A stretch of 43,366 bases of DNA, taken from CAYJLW01 sp964370965 (GTDB lineage: Bacteria; Actinomycetota; Acidimicrobiia; UBA2766). The notes under the pieces are model-generated. The model did no database searches, was not told where the DNA came from, and saw nothing but the letters and a program-made list of their open reading frames with translations. The translations under genes and the position numbers were made by a program. The stretch lies in the NCBI GenBank assembly GCA_964370965.1, contig CAYJLW010000035.1, forward strand, positions 1 through 43,366, read 5' to 3'. Positions 6,695 to 14,268 of this stretch are shown here, in pieces (the stretch's first letter is position 1; every line of letters starts with the position of its first letter).

Positions 6695-7861
6695 ATGGGG
6701 GACGCCGGCGGTGCCCCGCCCCCGGCCGGTGCCGTCGGTGAGGTGGAGCGGTGGCTCCTCCGGCGGGGCGTGCCGCACTTCATCTCGGGGTACAGCGCCT
6801 CGGAGGACGTCCTCACCCGGATGCTCCCGCTGCTCACGTTCATCTTCCTCGCCGAGTTGTTCAGCGCCACGAGCCTGGACTGGCCGTGGTGGGCGAACCT
6901 CCTCGCCCCCCTCGGCGGCCTCGCCGTCCTCCTCGGCGGCTGGGCGGGCGTGAACGTGCTCCGGGGCCGGCGGCCGTGGCAGCGGCCCGACCGCGTGGGG
7001 TCCGTGGAGGTGGCGGTGTTCGTCCTCGTTCCCGCCGTCGTCCCCCTGGTGTTCGGCGGCCACGTGGGCGAGGCGGCGTTCACCGCCGGCCAGAACCTCG
7101 TGGCGCTCGGTCTCGTGTACGCGGCCACGAGCTACGGGGTGGTGCCCATGACCCAGTGGGCGCTGGGGCGCGTCGTTCGGGAGCTGGGCGCCACCGTCGA
7201 CCTCCTGGCGAGGGCGCTCCCTCTCCTCCTCCTGTTCGCCACGGTCCTGTTCCTGACAGCAGAGGTCTGGGACGCCGCCGGGGGCCTCCCGGGCGCATTC
7301 CTCACCGCCACGGTGCTCCTGTTCGTGGCGATGGGCGCCCTCTTCCTCTTCGTGCGCCTCCCCCGGGAGATGGCCGGCATCGCGCGCTTCGGAAGCTGGG
7401 AGGACGTGCTCTCCCTCGTCGCCGGCACGCCCGCAGCGCGCCTCGCCCCGGCGACGGCGCCCCCGGGCGGCGTCCGGGATCTCACCGGCCGCCAGCGGGG
7501 CAACCTCGCCCTCGTCCTCCTCTTCAGCCAGGGCCTGCAGATCCTGCTCGTGAGCGTGCTGCTGGGCGCGTTCTTCGTCGCCTTCGGCCTCGTCGTCATG
7601 ACGGCGGGCACGGTCCGCACCTGGACGGGGGCGGCCCCGCACGTCCTCCTGGCGTTCCACGCGTTCGGCCGCCGCGTCGTCCTCACCGAGGAGCTCCTGC
7701 GTGTGGCGACGTTCATCGCCGCCTTCTCCGGCCTCTACTTCTGCGTGTACGCCCTCACGGATCCGACGTACCGGGGCGAGTTCTACGAAGGCATCGAACG
7801 GGAGATGCGCGAGAACCTCGCCGTCCGCGCCGTCTACCTCGCGGCGCTCCGAGAGGGCTGA
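6695..7861 (+). CDS. Polytopic membrane protein, unknown function
   Basis: 388 residues, ATG two bases after the pgl stop, so surely co-transcribed and probably translationally coupled. About nine hydrophobic segments are visible, e.g. MLPLLTFIFLAELF, VAVFVLVPAVVPLVF, LALVLLFSQGLQILLVSVLL, FFVAFGLVVMTAGTV and FIAAFSGLYFCVYAL. The polar loop RLPREMAGIARFGSWEDVLS is distinctive. The sequence is reminiscent of uncharacterised actinobacterial integral membrane proteins, but I cannot name a family or transport substrate. The gene ends in a convergent intergenic region containing a GC-rich fold-back sequence. Confidence 0.8.
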   Translation: MGDAGGAPPPAGAVGEVERWLLRRGVPHFISGYSASEDVLTRMLPLLTFIFLAELFSATSLDWPWWANLLAPLGGLAVLLGGWAGVNVLRGRRPWQRPDRVGSVEVAVFVLVPAVVPLVFGGHVGEAAFTAGQNLVALGLVYAATSYGVVPMTQWALGRVVRELGATVDLLARALPLLLLFATVLFLTAEVWDAAGGLPGAFLTATVLLFVAMGALFLFVRLPREMAGIARFGSWEDVLSLVAGTPAARLAPATAPPGGVRDLTGRQRGNLALVLLFSQGLQILLVSVLLGAFFVAFGLVVMTAGTVRTWTGAAPHVLLAFHAFGRRVVLTEELLRVATFIAAFSGLYFCVYALTDPTYRGEFYEGIEREMRENLAVRAVYLAALREG

Positions 7862-8115
7862 TGCCCAGGAGCGTGGGTCGGAACCGGGTCCTCCCACGGG
7901 ACCGGGTCCTCCCACCCGAAGTGGGCGCGTCACGCGGCGCCGGGTTCAGGGGGGGGGGCGGCCCAAGGGGGGGGGGGGGGGGGGGGNNNNNNNNNNCGGG
8001 GCCCCCCCCCGGGCCGGGGCCCCCCCCCCCGGCGGGGGCCCCCCCCCCCCCACGCCCCCCCCCCCCCCCCCCCCACTTCGGGTGGTTGGGGCTCCTGGCG
8101 GGCGCCACGCTCCGG
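7862..8115. other. Convergent intergenic with inverted repeat and N gap
   Basis: CCACCCGAAGTGGG (7912-7925) and CCCACTTCGGGTGG (8072-8085) are perfect 14-bp reverse complements. They flank poly-G, a 10-N gap (7987-7996) and poly-C, as expected when a very stable hairpin defeats sequencing. The position between convergent stops (7861 and 8116) suits a bidirectional terminator. An 18-bp tandem repeat (unit ACCGGGTCCTCCCAC..., at 7883 and 7901) precedes it. The homopolymer sequence itself should not be trusted. Confidence 0.6.
7987..7996. other. Sequence gap (10 N)
   Basis: Ten N between poly-G and poly-C inside the 7912-8085 inverted repeat. The sequence around it is low quality and of unknown true length. 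Confidence 0.8.
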
Positions 8116-9693
8116 CTACCTGCCGCCGTCGTGTCGCTCGTCCCAGGTGTCCGTGAGGCGGTGCGCCGACCTCGTGGCCAGGGCCATGATCGTGACCTGC
8201 GGGTTGACGTGGATGGGGCCGGGGAACGTGGAGCCGTCCGTGATCCAGAGGTGCGCCACGTCGTGGGTCTCGCCCCAGGGGTCGACGACGGTGCGCCGCG
8301 GGTCGGTCCCCATGCGGCAGGTGCCCATGGCGTGCACGGTGAGCACCTCGAGGTCCGAGCGCTTCACCGCCCCGAGGCGCCAGAGCTCGTTCGGGGTGCG
8401 GATCGCCTCGGCGCCCCGGATCGGGAGGTAGACCTTCTCCGCCCCCGCCGCGAAGTGCAGTTCGGCGGTGCGGGCCGCACCCTGCAGGAGCGCCTCGATC
8501 CCGCGGCGGTTCAGGAAGTAGGTCATGAGGGGCCGGCCGAACGGGCCGCGGCGCACCCGGCCCTCGACGAAGTCGGGCACGAGGGCCCCGGCGTGCACCA
8601 TGCGGTCGTATTCCCGCATGCGCCGCCAGGAGTCCTCCCCCCACCAGCCGAAGCTGAAGCTCACCAGGCCCGGGGGAACGAAGGCCGTGGCCAGGATCAT
8701 GTTCTCCGACTCGAAGAACTCGTCGACCCGCCAGCCCTGGTGGGAGCCCTTCCAGCCCTGCACCGGCTCCGGGTAGACACCCACCGCCTTCGCGTTCGGG
8801 TGCACGGTGAGGTGACGGCCCACCCGGCGCGAGGAGTTCGCCAGACGGTTCTGGAGCAGGAAGTGCGGGGTCTGGATCGCCCCCATGGCGAGGACGGTCT
8901 CGCGCGCCCGCACGGTGAGGGACGGCCCCACGGTGCCGTCGTCGTGGCGGACCATGCGGCCTTGCAGCCCGGTGGCCCGCCGGCCCCCCTGGTCGAGGAG
9001 GACCCGCGCCACGTGTGCGTCACAGTAGACACGGGCCCCGGCGGCGACGGCGTCGGGGATGTAGGACACCAGGGTGGACTGCTTTCCACCCGAGGGACAC
9101 CCGAAGGCACAGCGGTTCGTGCCCGCGCAGTGGTGCTGGTTGCGCTGCACGGGGACGTACTTCCATCCGAGGCGCTCCGCCCCGCGGCGCAGCGCGAAGG
9201 CGTCGTTGTTGTACGTGCCCGGATCCTGGGTGCGGGCGCTCACGCGGTGCTCGACCCGGGCGAAGTAGGCGTCGAGACGTTCCGGGGCGAGACCGGCGAG
9301 ACCGTGGTCGCGGACCCAGTGGGCCAGCACCCGCTCGGGCGTGCGCCAGGCGAGGCCGCCGTTCAGGATCGTCGTGCCTCCCAGGGCGCGTCCCTCGGCG
9401 AAGGCGATCGGCGGGTTGCCGTAGATGAGGGTGCTCCCGAACTCCCGGTAGGCGTCCCACATGATCTGGTGATACGGGCGGTGGAAGTCCTCGGTGCGAA
9501 AGAACCCGCCTTCTTCGAGGAGGACGACGTCGCGCCCGGCCTCGGCGAGCTCCGTGGCGACGACGGCCCCGCCGGCGCCGGAGCCCACGACGACGACGTC
9601 GCACTCCAGCTCGAGGGGGGCGACGACTTCGTCGAAGGTGCGGACCCCGGCCCCGGCGACGGGCGGGCGCAGCTCCACGACGGGGGCGGCCAT
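8116..9693 (-). CDS. GMC family FAD-dependent oxidoreductase
   Basis: 525 residues. VVVVGSGAGGAVVATELAE (about residues 33-51) is the N-terminal GxGxxG FAD-binding Rossmann motif, preceding the acidic EEGG end of the second strand. RALGGTTILNGG (about residue 105) is the family motif around the flavin. The C-terminal part has HAMGTCRMGTDP and then DGSTFPGPIHVNPQVTIMALA, carrying the expected catalytic His/Asn pair. Proteins of this type oxidise alcohols, sterols or sugar derivatives; the substrate is not visible here. A run NQHHCAGTNRCAFGCPSGGKQ resembles the cysteine-rich insertion of long-chain alcohol oxidases. The ATG overlaps the stop of the small upstream partner by one base (TGATG). 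Confidence 0.9.
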   Translation of the reverse strand: MAAPVVELRPPVAGAGVRTFDEVVAPLELECDVVVVGSGAGGAVVATELAEAGRDVVLLEEGGFFRTEDFHRPYHQIMWDAYREFGSTLIYGNPPIAFAEGRALGGTTILNGGLAWRTPERVLAHWVRDHGLAGLAPERLDAYFARVEHRVSARTQDPGTYNNDAFALRRGAERLGWKYVPVQRNQHHCAGTNRCAFGCPSGGKQSTLVSYIPDAVAAGARVYCDAHVARVLLDQGGRRATGLQGRMVRHDDGTVGPSLTVRARETVLAMGAIQTPHFLLQNRLANSSRRVGRHLTVHPNAKAVGVYPEPVQGWKGSHQGWRVDEFFESENMILATAFVPPGLVSFSFGWWGEDSWRRMREYDRMVHAGALVPDFVEGRVRRGPFGRPLMTYFLNRRGIEALLQGAARTAELHFAAGAEKVYLPIRGAEAIRTPNELWRLGAVKRSDLEVLTVHAMGTCRMGTDPRRTVVDPWGETHDVAHLWITDGSTFPGPIHVNPQVTIMALATRSAHRLTDTWDERHDGGR

Positions 9694-10241
9694 CAGCCCA
9701 CGTCCTTCTCGGACGCCCCAGGGGCCGCCGCGATGTCGTCGTCCCGGGTCGTCACGGGCAGGGGGGGCAGAGGGCCGTCGGAGGGGTAGCCGGACGGGCC
9801 CCCGTCGTAGCGGTACTCGGGGGCGCCGTAGACGGCGTCACGGCGGGCGATGGCGGCGGCGACCCAGGCGTCGGGGGTGTAACGGAGGTGCGCCCAGACC
9901 CGCTTGTCCTCGTAGAACCCCATGTTGAGGGGCGTCTGCACACCGAAGAGGACGAGGTGCATGAGAGCGTTGGAGTCCCAGCGCTCGCACCGGGCGTGGC
10001 GCTCGTCACCGGAGAGGCTGCTGAAGCGCCGGCCCGTGAGGAGAGGGAGCCATTCGATGAGGAAGAGACCGGCGTGGAACACGACCATGATGAGAGGTGC
10101 GACCCGGGGCATCGTGACGACGAAGAAGTCCACCATGTCGTCCTCGACGGGGAGGTCGACGTCGTCGTCGCGGGGCTTCACGACCTCGGCGAGCGCCCGG
10201 AGCGTGCGCCGCTCGGTCCCGGTGACGTGGGCGAGTCTCAT
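9693..10241 (-). CDS. Small protein coupled to GMC oxidoreductase
   Basis: 182 residues; ATG overlaps the gntR stop as ATGA, and its own stop overlaps the GMC start. Start MRLAHVTGTERRTLRALAEVV, then a hydrophobic segment (VAPLIMVVFHAGLFLIEWLPLL) and a region with many aromatics and charged residues (NMGFYEDKRVWAHLRYT, then PEYRYDGGP). The N-terminal part ('ERRTLRALAEVV') recalls the subunit-3/hitchhiker partners of GMC dehydrogenases such as gluconate 2-dehydrogenase, which typically lie next to the flavoprotein, but I cannot confirm that family. Position strongly suggests it is a partner or membrane tether of the oxidoreductase. Confidence 0.7.
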   Translation of the reverse strand: MRLAHVTGTERRTLRALAEVVKPRDDDVDLPVEDDMVDFFVVTMPRVAPLIMVVFHAGLFLIEWLPLLTGRRFSSLSGDERHARCERWDSNALMHLVLFGVQTPLNMGFYEDKRVWAHLRYTPDAWVAAAIARRDAVYGAPEYRYDGGPSGYPSDGPLPPLPVTTRDDDIAAAPGASEKDVG

Positions 10242-10954
10242 GCGGACACCTCCAGCCATTGCGCCTGGCGGATGAGGTAGGCGTCGAGGACGGCGGCGGC
10301 GCCCTCGCCGTCGCCCGCCTCGAGGGCGTCGAAGATGTCGGTGTAGACGGCCACGTAGTCCTCGGGCACCGGGACGGCGAAGAGGCCGGCCATCTCGCCG
10401 TACACAGCGGCGAGGTCGTTCACGAGCCAGAGCGTGGCGAGCATCCCGGCGGCCTCGAGGACCCGCCGCTGCGCCTCGAGGTCGAGGGCGACGAAGCGCT
10501 CGTCGTCCCGGCGGGCCGCCCACGCCTCGGAGAGCACCTCGCGGGCGGGGCCGAGGTCACCCGGGCCCACCCGGCGGGCGACCTCCCGGACAGCGTGCAG
10601 GATGACCGCCCGCCGCAGCGAGAAGAGGTCCTCCAGCACAGCCGGGGCCGGGGCGACGCCGCCGTGGCGTACACAGGCGGGGAGTGCCTCCAGGGACCAT
10701 TCCCGTCGGTTCCGCACGGTCGCTCCCGAGCCCCGCCGCACGCTCACGAGGCGGAGCTCCTCGAGGCGCCGGAGGGCGTCGCGCACGCTGATGCGGCTGG
10801 CCCCGAAGCGCCCGGCGAGGTCCCGTTCGGCGGGCAGCCGGACGCCGGGGGCGTGCTCCCCCCGCACGATCTCACCCGTGAGGGACTCCACGATGGGATC
10901 CACGACGGACCCCGCCACGGCCTGGCCGGCCTCTGCTCGGCCTGTCGCGTTCAC
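10238..10954 (-). CDS. GntR/FadR-family transcriptional regulator
   Basis: 238 residues from GTG at 10954. Residues ~18-85 form the GntR winged helix-turn-helix (GEIVRGEHAPGVRLPAERDL, then FGASRISVRDALRRLEELRL, then VRRGSGATV). The rest is an all-helical FCD-type effector domain (FSLRRAVILHAVREVARR, then FDALEAGDGEGAAAVLDAYL), which binds acids or acyl-CoA in other family members. It is first in the operon, followed with ATGA overlap by the small protein and GMC oxidoreductase, so it likely controls that oxidation step. A perfect FadR-type half-site pair lies 27 bp upstream of the start (10981-10991), consistent with autoregulation. Confidence 0.9.
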   Translation of the reverse strand: MNATGRAEAGQAVAGSVVDPIVESLTGEIVRGEHAPGVRLPAERDLAGRFGASRISVRDALRRLEELRLVSVRRGSGATVRNRREWSLEALPACVRHGGVAPAPAVLEDLFSLRRAVILHAVREVARRVGPGDLGPAREVLSEAWAARRDDERFVALDLEAQRRVLEAAGMLATLWLVNDLAAVYGEMAGLFAVPVPEDYVAVYTDIFDALEAGDGEGAAAVLDAYLIRQAQWLEVSA

Positions 10955-10980
10955 GTCCCTCCGAAGGTGGTCGGGCCAAT

Positions 10981-10991
10981 TGGTAGGACCA
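10981..10991. promoter_or_regulatory. Putative GntR/FadR operator
   Basis: TGGTAGGACCA is a perfect TGGT-N3-ACCA dyad, the consensus form recognised by many FadR-subfamily GntR proteins (TNGTNNNACNA). It sits 26 bp upstream of the gntR start codon and overlaps a second small palindrome (CCAATTGG, 10976-10983), in the only intergenic stretch upstream of the operon. This suggests autoregulation. Confidence 0.6.
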
Positions 10992-11062
10992 CTTTACGGG
11001 ACGGTGGCCGGGATGGGAAGCGCCCTGCCCAGCGACCGTCGCCACCCCCGTGGACAGGGCTC

Positions 11063-11779
11063 CTAGACGAGAGAGAGGAGCTCGGGGAGAGCCGTCACCG
11101 TGTGGTCGGGGACGACTCCCGGGTGCGTGTGGGCGAAGGGGGTCGCCTTCCAGACCGCCCGCATGCCCACCCCCTGAGCGCCACTGACGTCGTCGAGTTG
11201 GCGGTCGCCCACGAAGACGGCCCGCTCCGGGGCCACGCCGAGGCGCTCCAGCGTCGTGTGGAAGATCGCCGGGTGAGGCTTCATGTGCGGCTCGTTGCTG
11301 GAGTACACCCGGACGTCGAGGAGGCCGAGGAGGCCGTCGCGCTCGAGGAAGTGCTCGTGCCAGTGCTCCGGCCAGTGGGTGTTGGAAAGGAGCCCGGTGC
11401 GCAGGCCCCGTTCCCGGAGCGCGCGCAGCACCGGGACGGCGTCGGGATCGTGGGCGACGTGGGGCGTCCAGGAGTCGAGGTGGCGGACGGCGGCCTCCTC
11501 CAGGACGGCGGCGGCGACGTCCGCCCCCACAGCGGTGGAGGCCTCGGCGAGGAGGTCGGCGAGGCGGGCGGACTGCGAGCCGGCGCTGCACCGCTCCCAG
11601 AAGGCGTCCTCGGCCTCGACGAGAGCGGCGACGTAGTCGTCGGCGCCGACGGCCGTGCCGGCAGCGAGGTGCTCGGCGGCGAGACGCCACATGTCCGCCA
11701 TGTCGACGTCCGCCCAGACCGAGAGCGTCCCGCCCCAGTCGAAGATCACCGCCTCGACGGGGCCCGCCCGCCCGGTCAC
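11063..11779 (-). CDS. HAD-superfamily hydrolase-like protein
   Basis: 238 residues from GTG at 11779, four bases after the stop of the next HAD gene. Motif I AVIFDWGGTL supplies the nucleophilic Asp but carries Trp-Gly where phosphatases have the second Asp. Motif II is LLSNTHW; motif III/IV is MKPHPAIFHTTLERLG and VFVGDRQLDDVSGAQGVGM. The cap is a four-helix insert between motifs I and II (C1 type). The pattern D-x-[non-D] resembles haloacid-dehalogenase-like proteins rather than phosphatases. The substrate is unknown. Confidence 0.85.
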   Translation of the reverse strand: MTGRAGPVEAVIFDWGGTLSVWADVDMADMWRLAAEHLAAGTAVGADDYVAALVEAEDAFWERCSAGSQSARLADLLAEASTAVGADVAAAVLEEAAVRHLDSWTPHVAHDPDAVPVLRALRERGLRTGLLSNTHWPEHWHEHFLERDGLLGLLDVRVYSSNEPHMKPHPAIFHTTLERLGVAPERAVFVGDRQLDDVSGAQGVGMRAVWKATPFAHTHPGVVPDHTVTALPELLSLV

Positions 11780-11783
11780 CCTG

Positions 11784-12497
11784 TCACCCCAGCCCCAGGA
11801 TGTCCCGGAGGTGGGCGTGGGACTCGGCGACGGCGTCCGCCTCAGGGAGGTCCGAGTCGTCGTCGTGCCACCAGGAGATCCGCACGGTCCCCATGCCCGC
11901 CGCCCGGCCCCCTGCGACGTCGGTGCGCCGGAGGTCCCCCACGTGCACGGCGCCCACAGGCGGGACCCCGAGGGTGTCGAGGGCGGCGGCGAAGGCCTGC
12001 GGGTGCGGCTTGGGGACGCCGACCTCGTCGGAGAAGGCGAGCACCTCGAGGTGATCGAGGAGCCCGGCGCGCTCCAGGAGGAGGCGCACGACCCGGCCGG
12101 GGCTGAAGCCGGTGTCGCAGACGAGTCCGCGGCGGACGCCGGCCCCGGCCAACGCTTCGAGCGTCTCCCCCGCACCGTCGAGGGCGTGGAGCGGGAGATC
12201 CAGCGTGGCCTCCTCCCAGGCGGCGCTGAGGCGGCGAGCCCGGTCGGGATCGTCGACGCCGAGGCTCTCCAGCGCCCAGCGGGCCATGTCGGAGGCGCCG
12301 CTCGTGGTGAGTTCCCGCCAGAGCCGCTGGTGTTCCCGCCACGCCCCCCGGATGGCGCCCCTGGCCTCCTCCGGGGAAACGCCGGCCTCCTGGGCCAGGA
12401 GACGCGACCGGGCCTCCATGCCGGCGTCCCGGTGGGGTTCGTAGATGAGCGTGGACCAGCAGTCGAACGTGACGGTGTGGGGCCGGCTCACGGGCAT
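11784..12497 (-). CDS. HAD-superfamily hydrolase-like protein (tandem paralogue)
   Basis: 237 residues from ATG at 12497. Motif I VTFDCWSTLIYEP again has an Asp nucleophile followed by Cys-Trp-Ser instead of the DxDGT pattern. LVCDTGFSP is motif II, VGVPKPHPQAF motif III and VHVGDLRRTDVAGGRAAGM motif IV. The arrangement, length and missing second Asp match the downstream gene, so the two probably arose by duplication or form a functional pair. This form of motif I (FDxWxTL / FDxYGTL) is typical of the L-2-haloacid dehalogenase branch. The reaction cannot be settled from sequence. Confidence 0.87.
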   Translation of the reverse strand: MPVSRPHTVTFDCWSTLIYEPHRDAGMEARSRLLAQEAGVSPEEARGAIRGAWREHQRLWRELTTSGASDMARWALESLGVDDPDRARRLSAAWEEATLDLPLHALDGAGETLEALAGAGVRRGLVCDTGFSPGRVVRLLLERAGLLDHLEVLAFSDEVGVPKPHPQAFAAALDTLGVPPVGAVHVGDLRRTDVAGGRAAGMGTVRISWWHDDDSDLPEADAVAESHAHLRDILGLG

Positions 12498-12665
12498 GGG
12501 GCCAAGTGTGGGGACCGAGCGGGCCCGGGAGCAAGCCGGTTTCGCGGACGATTACGTCCGAGGCGGCGGCGGTGGCGGCCACATCCCCAACTGCACCCGC
12601 CGCCCGGCGCGACCCGCCGGGCCCGGGCTTTGGCGCCCTCTCCGGCGGGCTCCTATCGTCCGGCG
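12498..12665. promoter_or_regulatory. Divergent intergenic region with 16-bp dyad
   Basis: Only 168 bp separate the divergent starts of the HAD pair (12497, minus) and the thioesterase (12666, plus). CGGACGATTACGTCCG (12545-12560) is a perfect 6-bp inverted repeat around ATTA, the sort of dyad bound by a dimeric regulator. No obvious -10/-35 pair is visible in this GC-rich DNA. Confidence 0.4.
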
Positions 12666-13529
12666 ATGCCCGCCGACCTCGCCGCCGACACGACCGTCAC
12701 CCCCCTGCCTTCAGGGCCCGGTTGGTACACCGGCGACCTCCCGGACGCCTGGGACTTCGCCACCCCCTCCGGCGGGGTCCTGATGACCGTCGCCCTGCGG
12801 GCCATGGAGGCGGAGCTCGCCGACCCCGACCTCGCCATCACGTCGGCGACCACGCTGTTCATGTCGCCCGTGCCCAACGGCCCGCTGGAGATCCGCGTCG
12901 AGGTCCTCCGCCACGGGGGTGCCGCCGCCCAGATCCGGGCAGCGCTCTCGTCCACCCGTCTGCCCGGCCCCGGCCTCGAGGTGAGCGCCACGTTCACGCG
13001 GCCTCGCCAGGGCCCGGAAACCCTCGATGCCGTCATGCCCGGCTGCCCCGGCCCGGAGGCGAGTCCGCCCCTCACCTACCGCGTCCCCGGCCGCCCGGAG
13101 CTCCCCCGGATCTTCGACCAGATCGAGAGCCGGATGGCCCGCGGCTCCGCCTGGTGGGAGGACGGCACCGAGCACGCCCCCGGTGGCCCCGCCCGCTTCG
13201 GGCGTTGGTTCCGCTACGGCGTCCCCCAGCGCAACGCCGCCGGCAACTTCGACCCCATGGCCGTCCCGCCGATCGCGGACACGATGCCACCGGCGTTGTG
13301 GCAGCGCATCGGCAGCGCCCACTTGGACTACGTCGCCCCCAGCCTCGACCTCACGATCCACTGGCTGGAGCCGACGGAATCGGACTGGCTCCTCGTGGAC
13401 TCCCACGCCCGCCACGCGGCCCGCGGATACGCCACGGCGGACGCCGAGATCTGGGACCCGGACGGCCGCCTCGTGGCGGTCGCCACCCAGATGATGATCC
13501 TGCGGCACATGCCCCGATCCGGCCCGTGA
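12666..13529 (+). CDS. Acyl-CoA thioesterase-like (double hotdog) protein
   Basis: 287 residues from ATG at 12666. The N-terminal half contains TPSGGVLMTVALRAMEAEL and an adjacent ITSATTLFMSPVPNGPLEIRV strand pair, typical of the thioesterase-like/TesB superfamily (acyl-CoA hotdog). The C-terminal half repeats the fold: LDYVAPSLDLTIHWLEP, then WLLVDSHARHAARGYATADA, followed by DPDGRLVAVATQMMILR. The SHARHAARGY segment is the characteristic late motif. Members hydrolyse acyl-CoA to free acid and CoA in the cytosol; chain-length preference is not visible. It starts a single-gene transcript diverging from the HAD pair. Confidence 0.85.
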   Translation: MPADLAADTTVTPLPSGPGWYTGDLPDAWDFATPSGGVLMTVALRAMEAELADPDLAITSATTLFMSPVPNGPLEIRVEVLRHGGAAAQIRAALSSTRLPGPGLEVSATFTRPRQGPETLDAVMPGCPGPEASPPLTYRVPGRPELPRIFDQIESRMARGSAWWEDGTEHAPGGPARFGRWFRYGVPQRNAAGNFDPMAVPPIADTMPPALWQRIGSAHLDYVAPSLDLTIHWLEPTESDWLLVDSHARHAARGYATADAEIWDPDGRLVAVATQMMILRHMPRSGP

Positions 13530-13607
13530 GTCCCGGAACGGGCGGGCCCCTGTGGCCGTGGCATCACGAACTCGCTCCCTCCCCGGGGCTTCGACGTCGA
13601 CGATGCC

Positions 13608-13736
13608 GTGACGTCGCCGTCCGGCTCTCTTCCCGCGCACCTCAAACCCAGATGGCGGACCGACGAGGCGCTCAGGCAGGCCGTGGCCGGCGTCCTCGCC
13701 GGCGATTGGCCCTTCGACGTCCTGGTGCCGGACTGA
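13608..13736 (+). CDS. Possible small ORF or gene remnant (42 aa)
   Basis: GTG at 13608 to TGA at 13736 encodes a 42-residue product (MTSPSGSLPAHLKPRWRTDE, then LRQAVAGVLAGDWPFDVLVP). Its codons keep the high-GC third-position pattern of real genes, and the frame remains protein-like upstream to about 13563 without a start. No ribosome binding site or family match is evident. It may be the tail of a decayed gene in the gap between the thioesterase and the flavin reductase, or chance. Confidence 0.25.
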   Translation: MTSPSGSLPAHLKPRWRTDEALRQAVAGVLAGDWPFDVLVPD

Positions 13737-13750
13737 TTCCGCGGCGGCCG

Positions 13751-14230
13751 CTACTCCTCCAGGTGGAGGCGGCGGTAGGCGCCCAGGTAGTAGCAGAGGG
13801 GGTCGGCCGAGGCGTCGATCTCGACGGTCTCGACCTGGCCGCAGAGGATCGTGTGGTCGCCGCCGGGGTACTTCGCGTACGGGACGCACTCCAGGTGGGC
13901 GAGGACACCGTGGACCACGGGGACGCCGTGCTCGCTCATGTGCCAGTCGACCTCGGCGAACTTGTCGCCCTTGCCGGCGAATGTGCCAGAGAGGTCCTGG
14001 CGGCCCGCGGGGAGGAAGTGGACGCCGAACCACCCGGTCTCCGCGAGGGAGTCGTGGGCCGAGGACTGCAGGCCGACGCAGACCAGGACGAGGGGCGGAT
14101 CGACGGAGAGCGAGGAGAACGCCGACGCCGTGAGCCCCACAGGACCCTCGGGAGAGGACGCCGTCACGACGGTGACACCTGAGGCCCAGCGGGCCATGGC
14201 CGCCTTGAAGTCGTCCGCTCCGATCGGCAT
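13751..14230 (-). CDS. Flavin reductase / FMN-binding domain protein
   Basis: 159 residues. It opens with ARWASGVTVVTA, then GLTASAFSSLSVDPPLVLVCVG, the two signature regions of the NAD(P)H:flavin oxidoreductase (HpaC/flavoredoxin) family that bind FMN or FAD. Later motifs are LECVPYAKYPGGDHTILCGQV near the C-terminus. These enzymes use NAD(P)H to reduce flavin for a partner monooxygenase. No monooxygenase is adjacent; the neighbour is a ChbG-like deacetylase gene 38 bp upstream on the same strand. Length is normal for the family. Confidence 0.9.
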   Translation of the reverse strand: MPIGADDFKAAMARWASGVTVVTASSPEGPVGLTASAFSSLSVDPPLVLVCVGLQSSAHDSLAETGWFGVHFLPAGRQDLSGTFAGKGDKFAEVDWHMSEHGVPVVHGVLAHLECVPYAKYPGGDHTILCGQVETVEIDASADPLCYYLGAYRRLHLEE

Positions 14231-14268
14231 GTCGTCGCCCCCGGGACTCCACTGTTCTCGGTTCGAGC

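Noticed and set aside
13530..13607. Extension of the small ORF at 13608 upstream as part of a larger gene
   Set aside because: The frame is open to about 13563 but has no start codon and no binding site; evidence is too weak to enlarge it.
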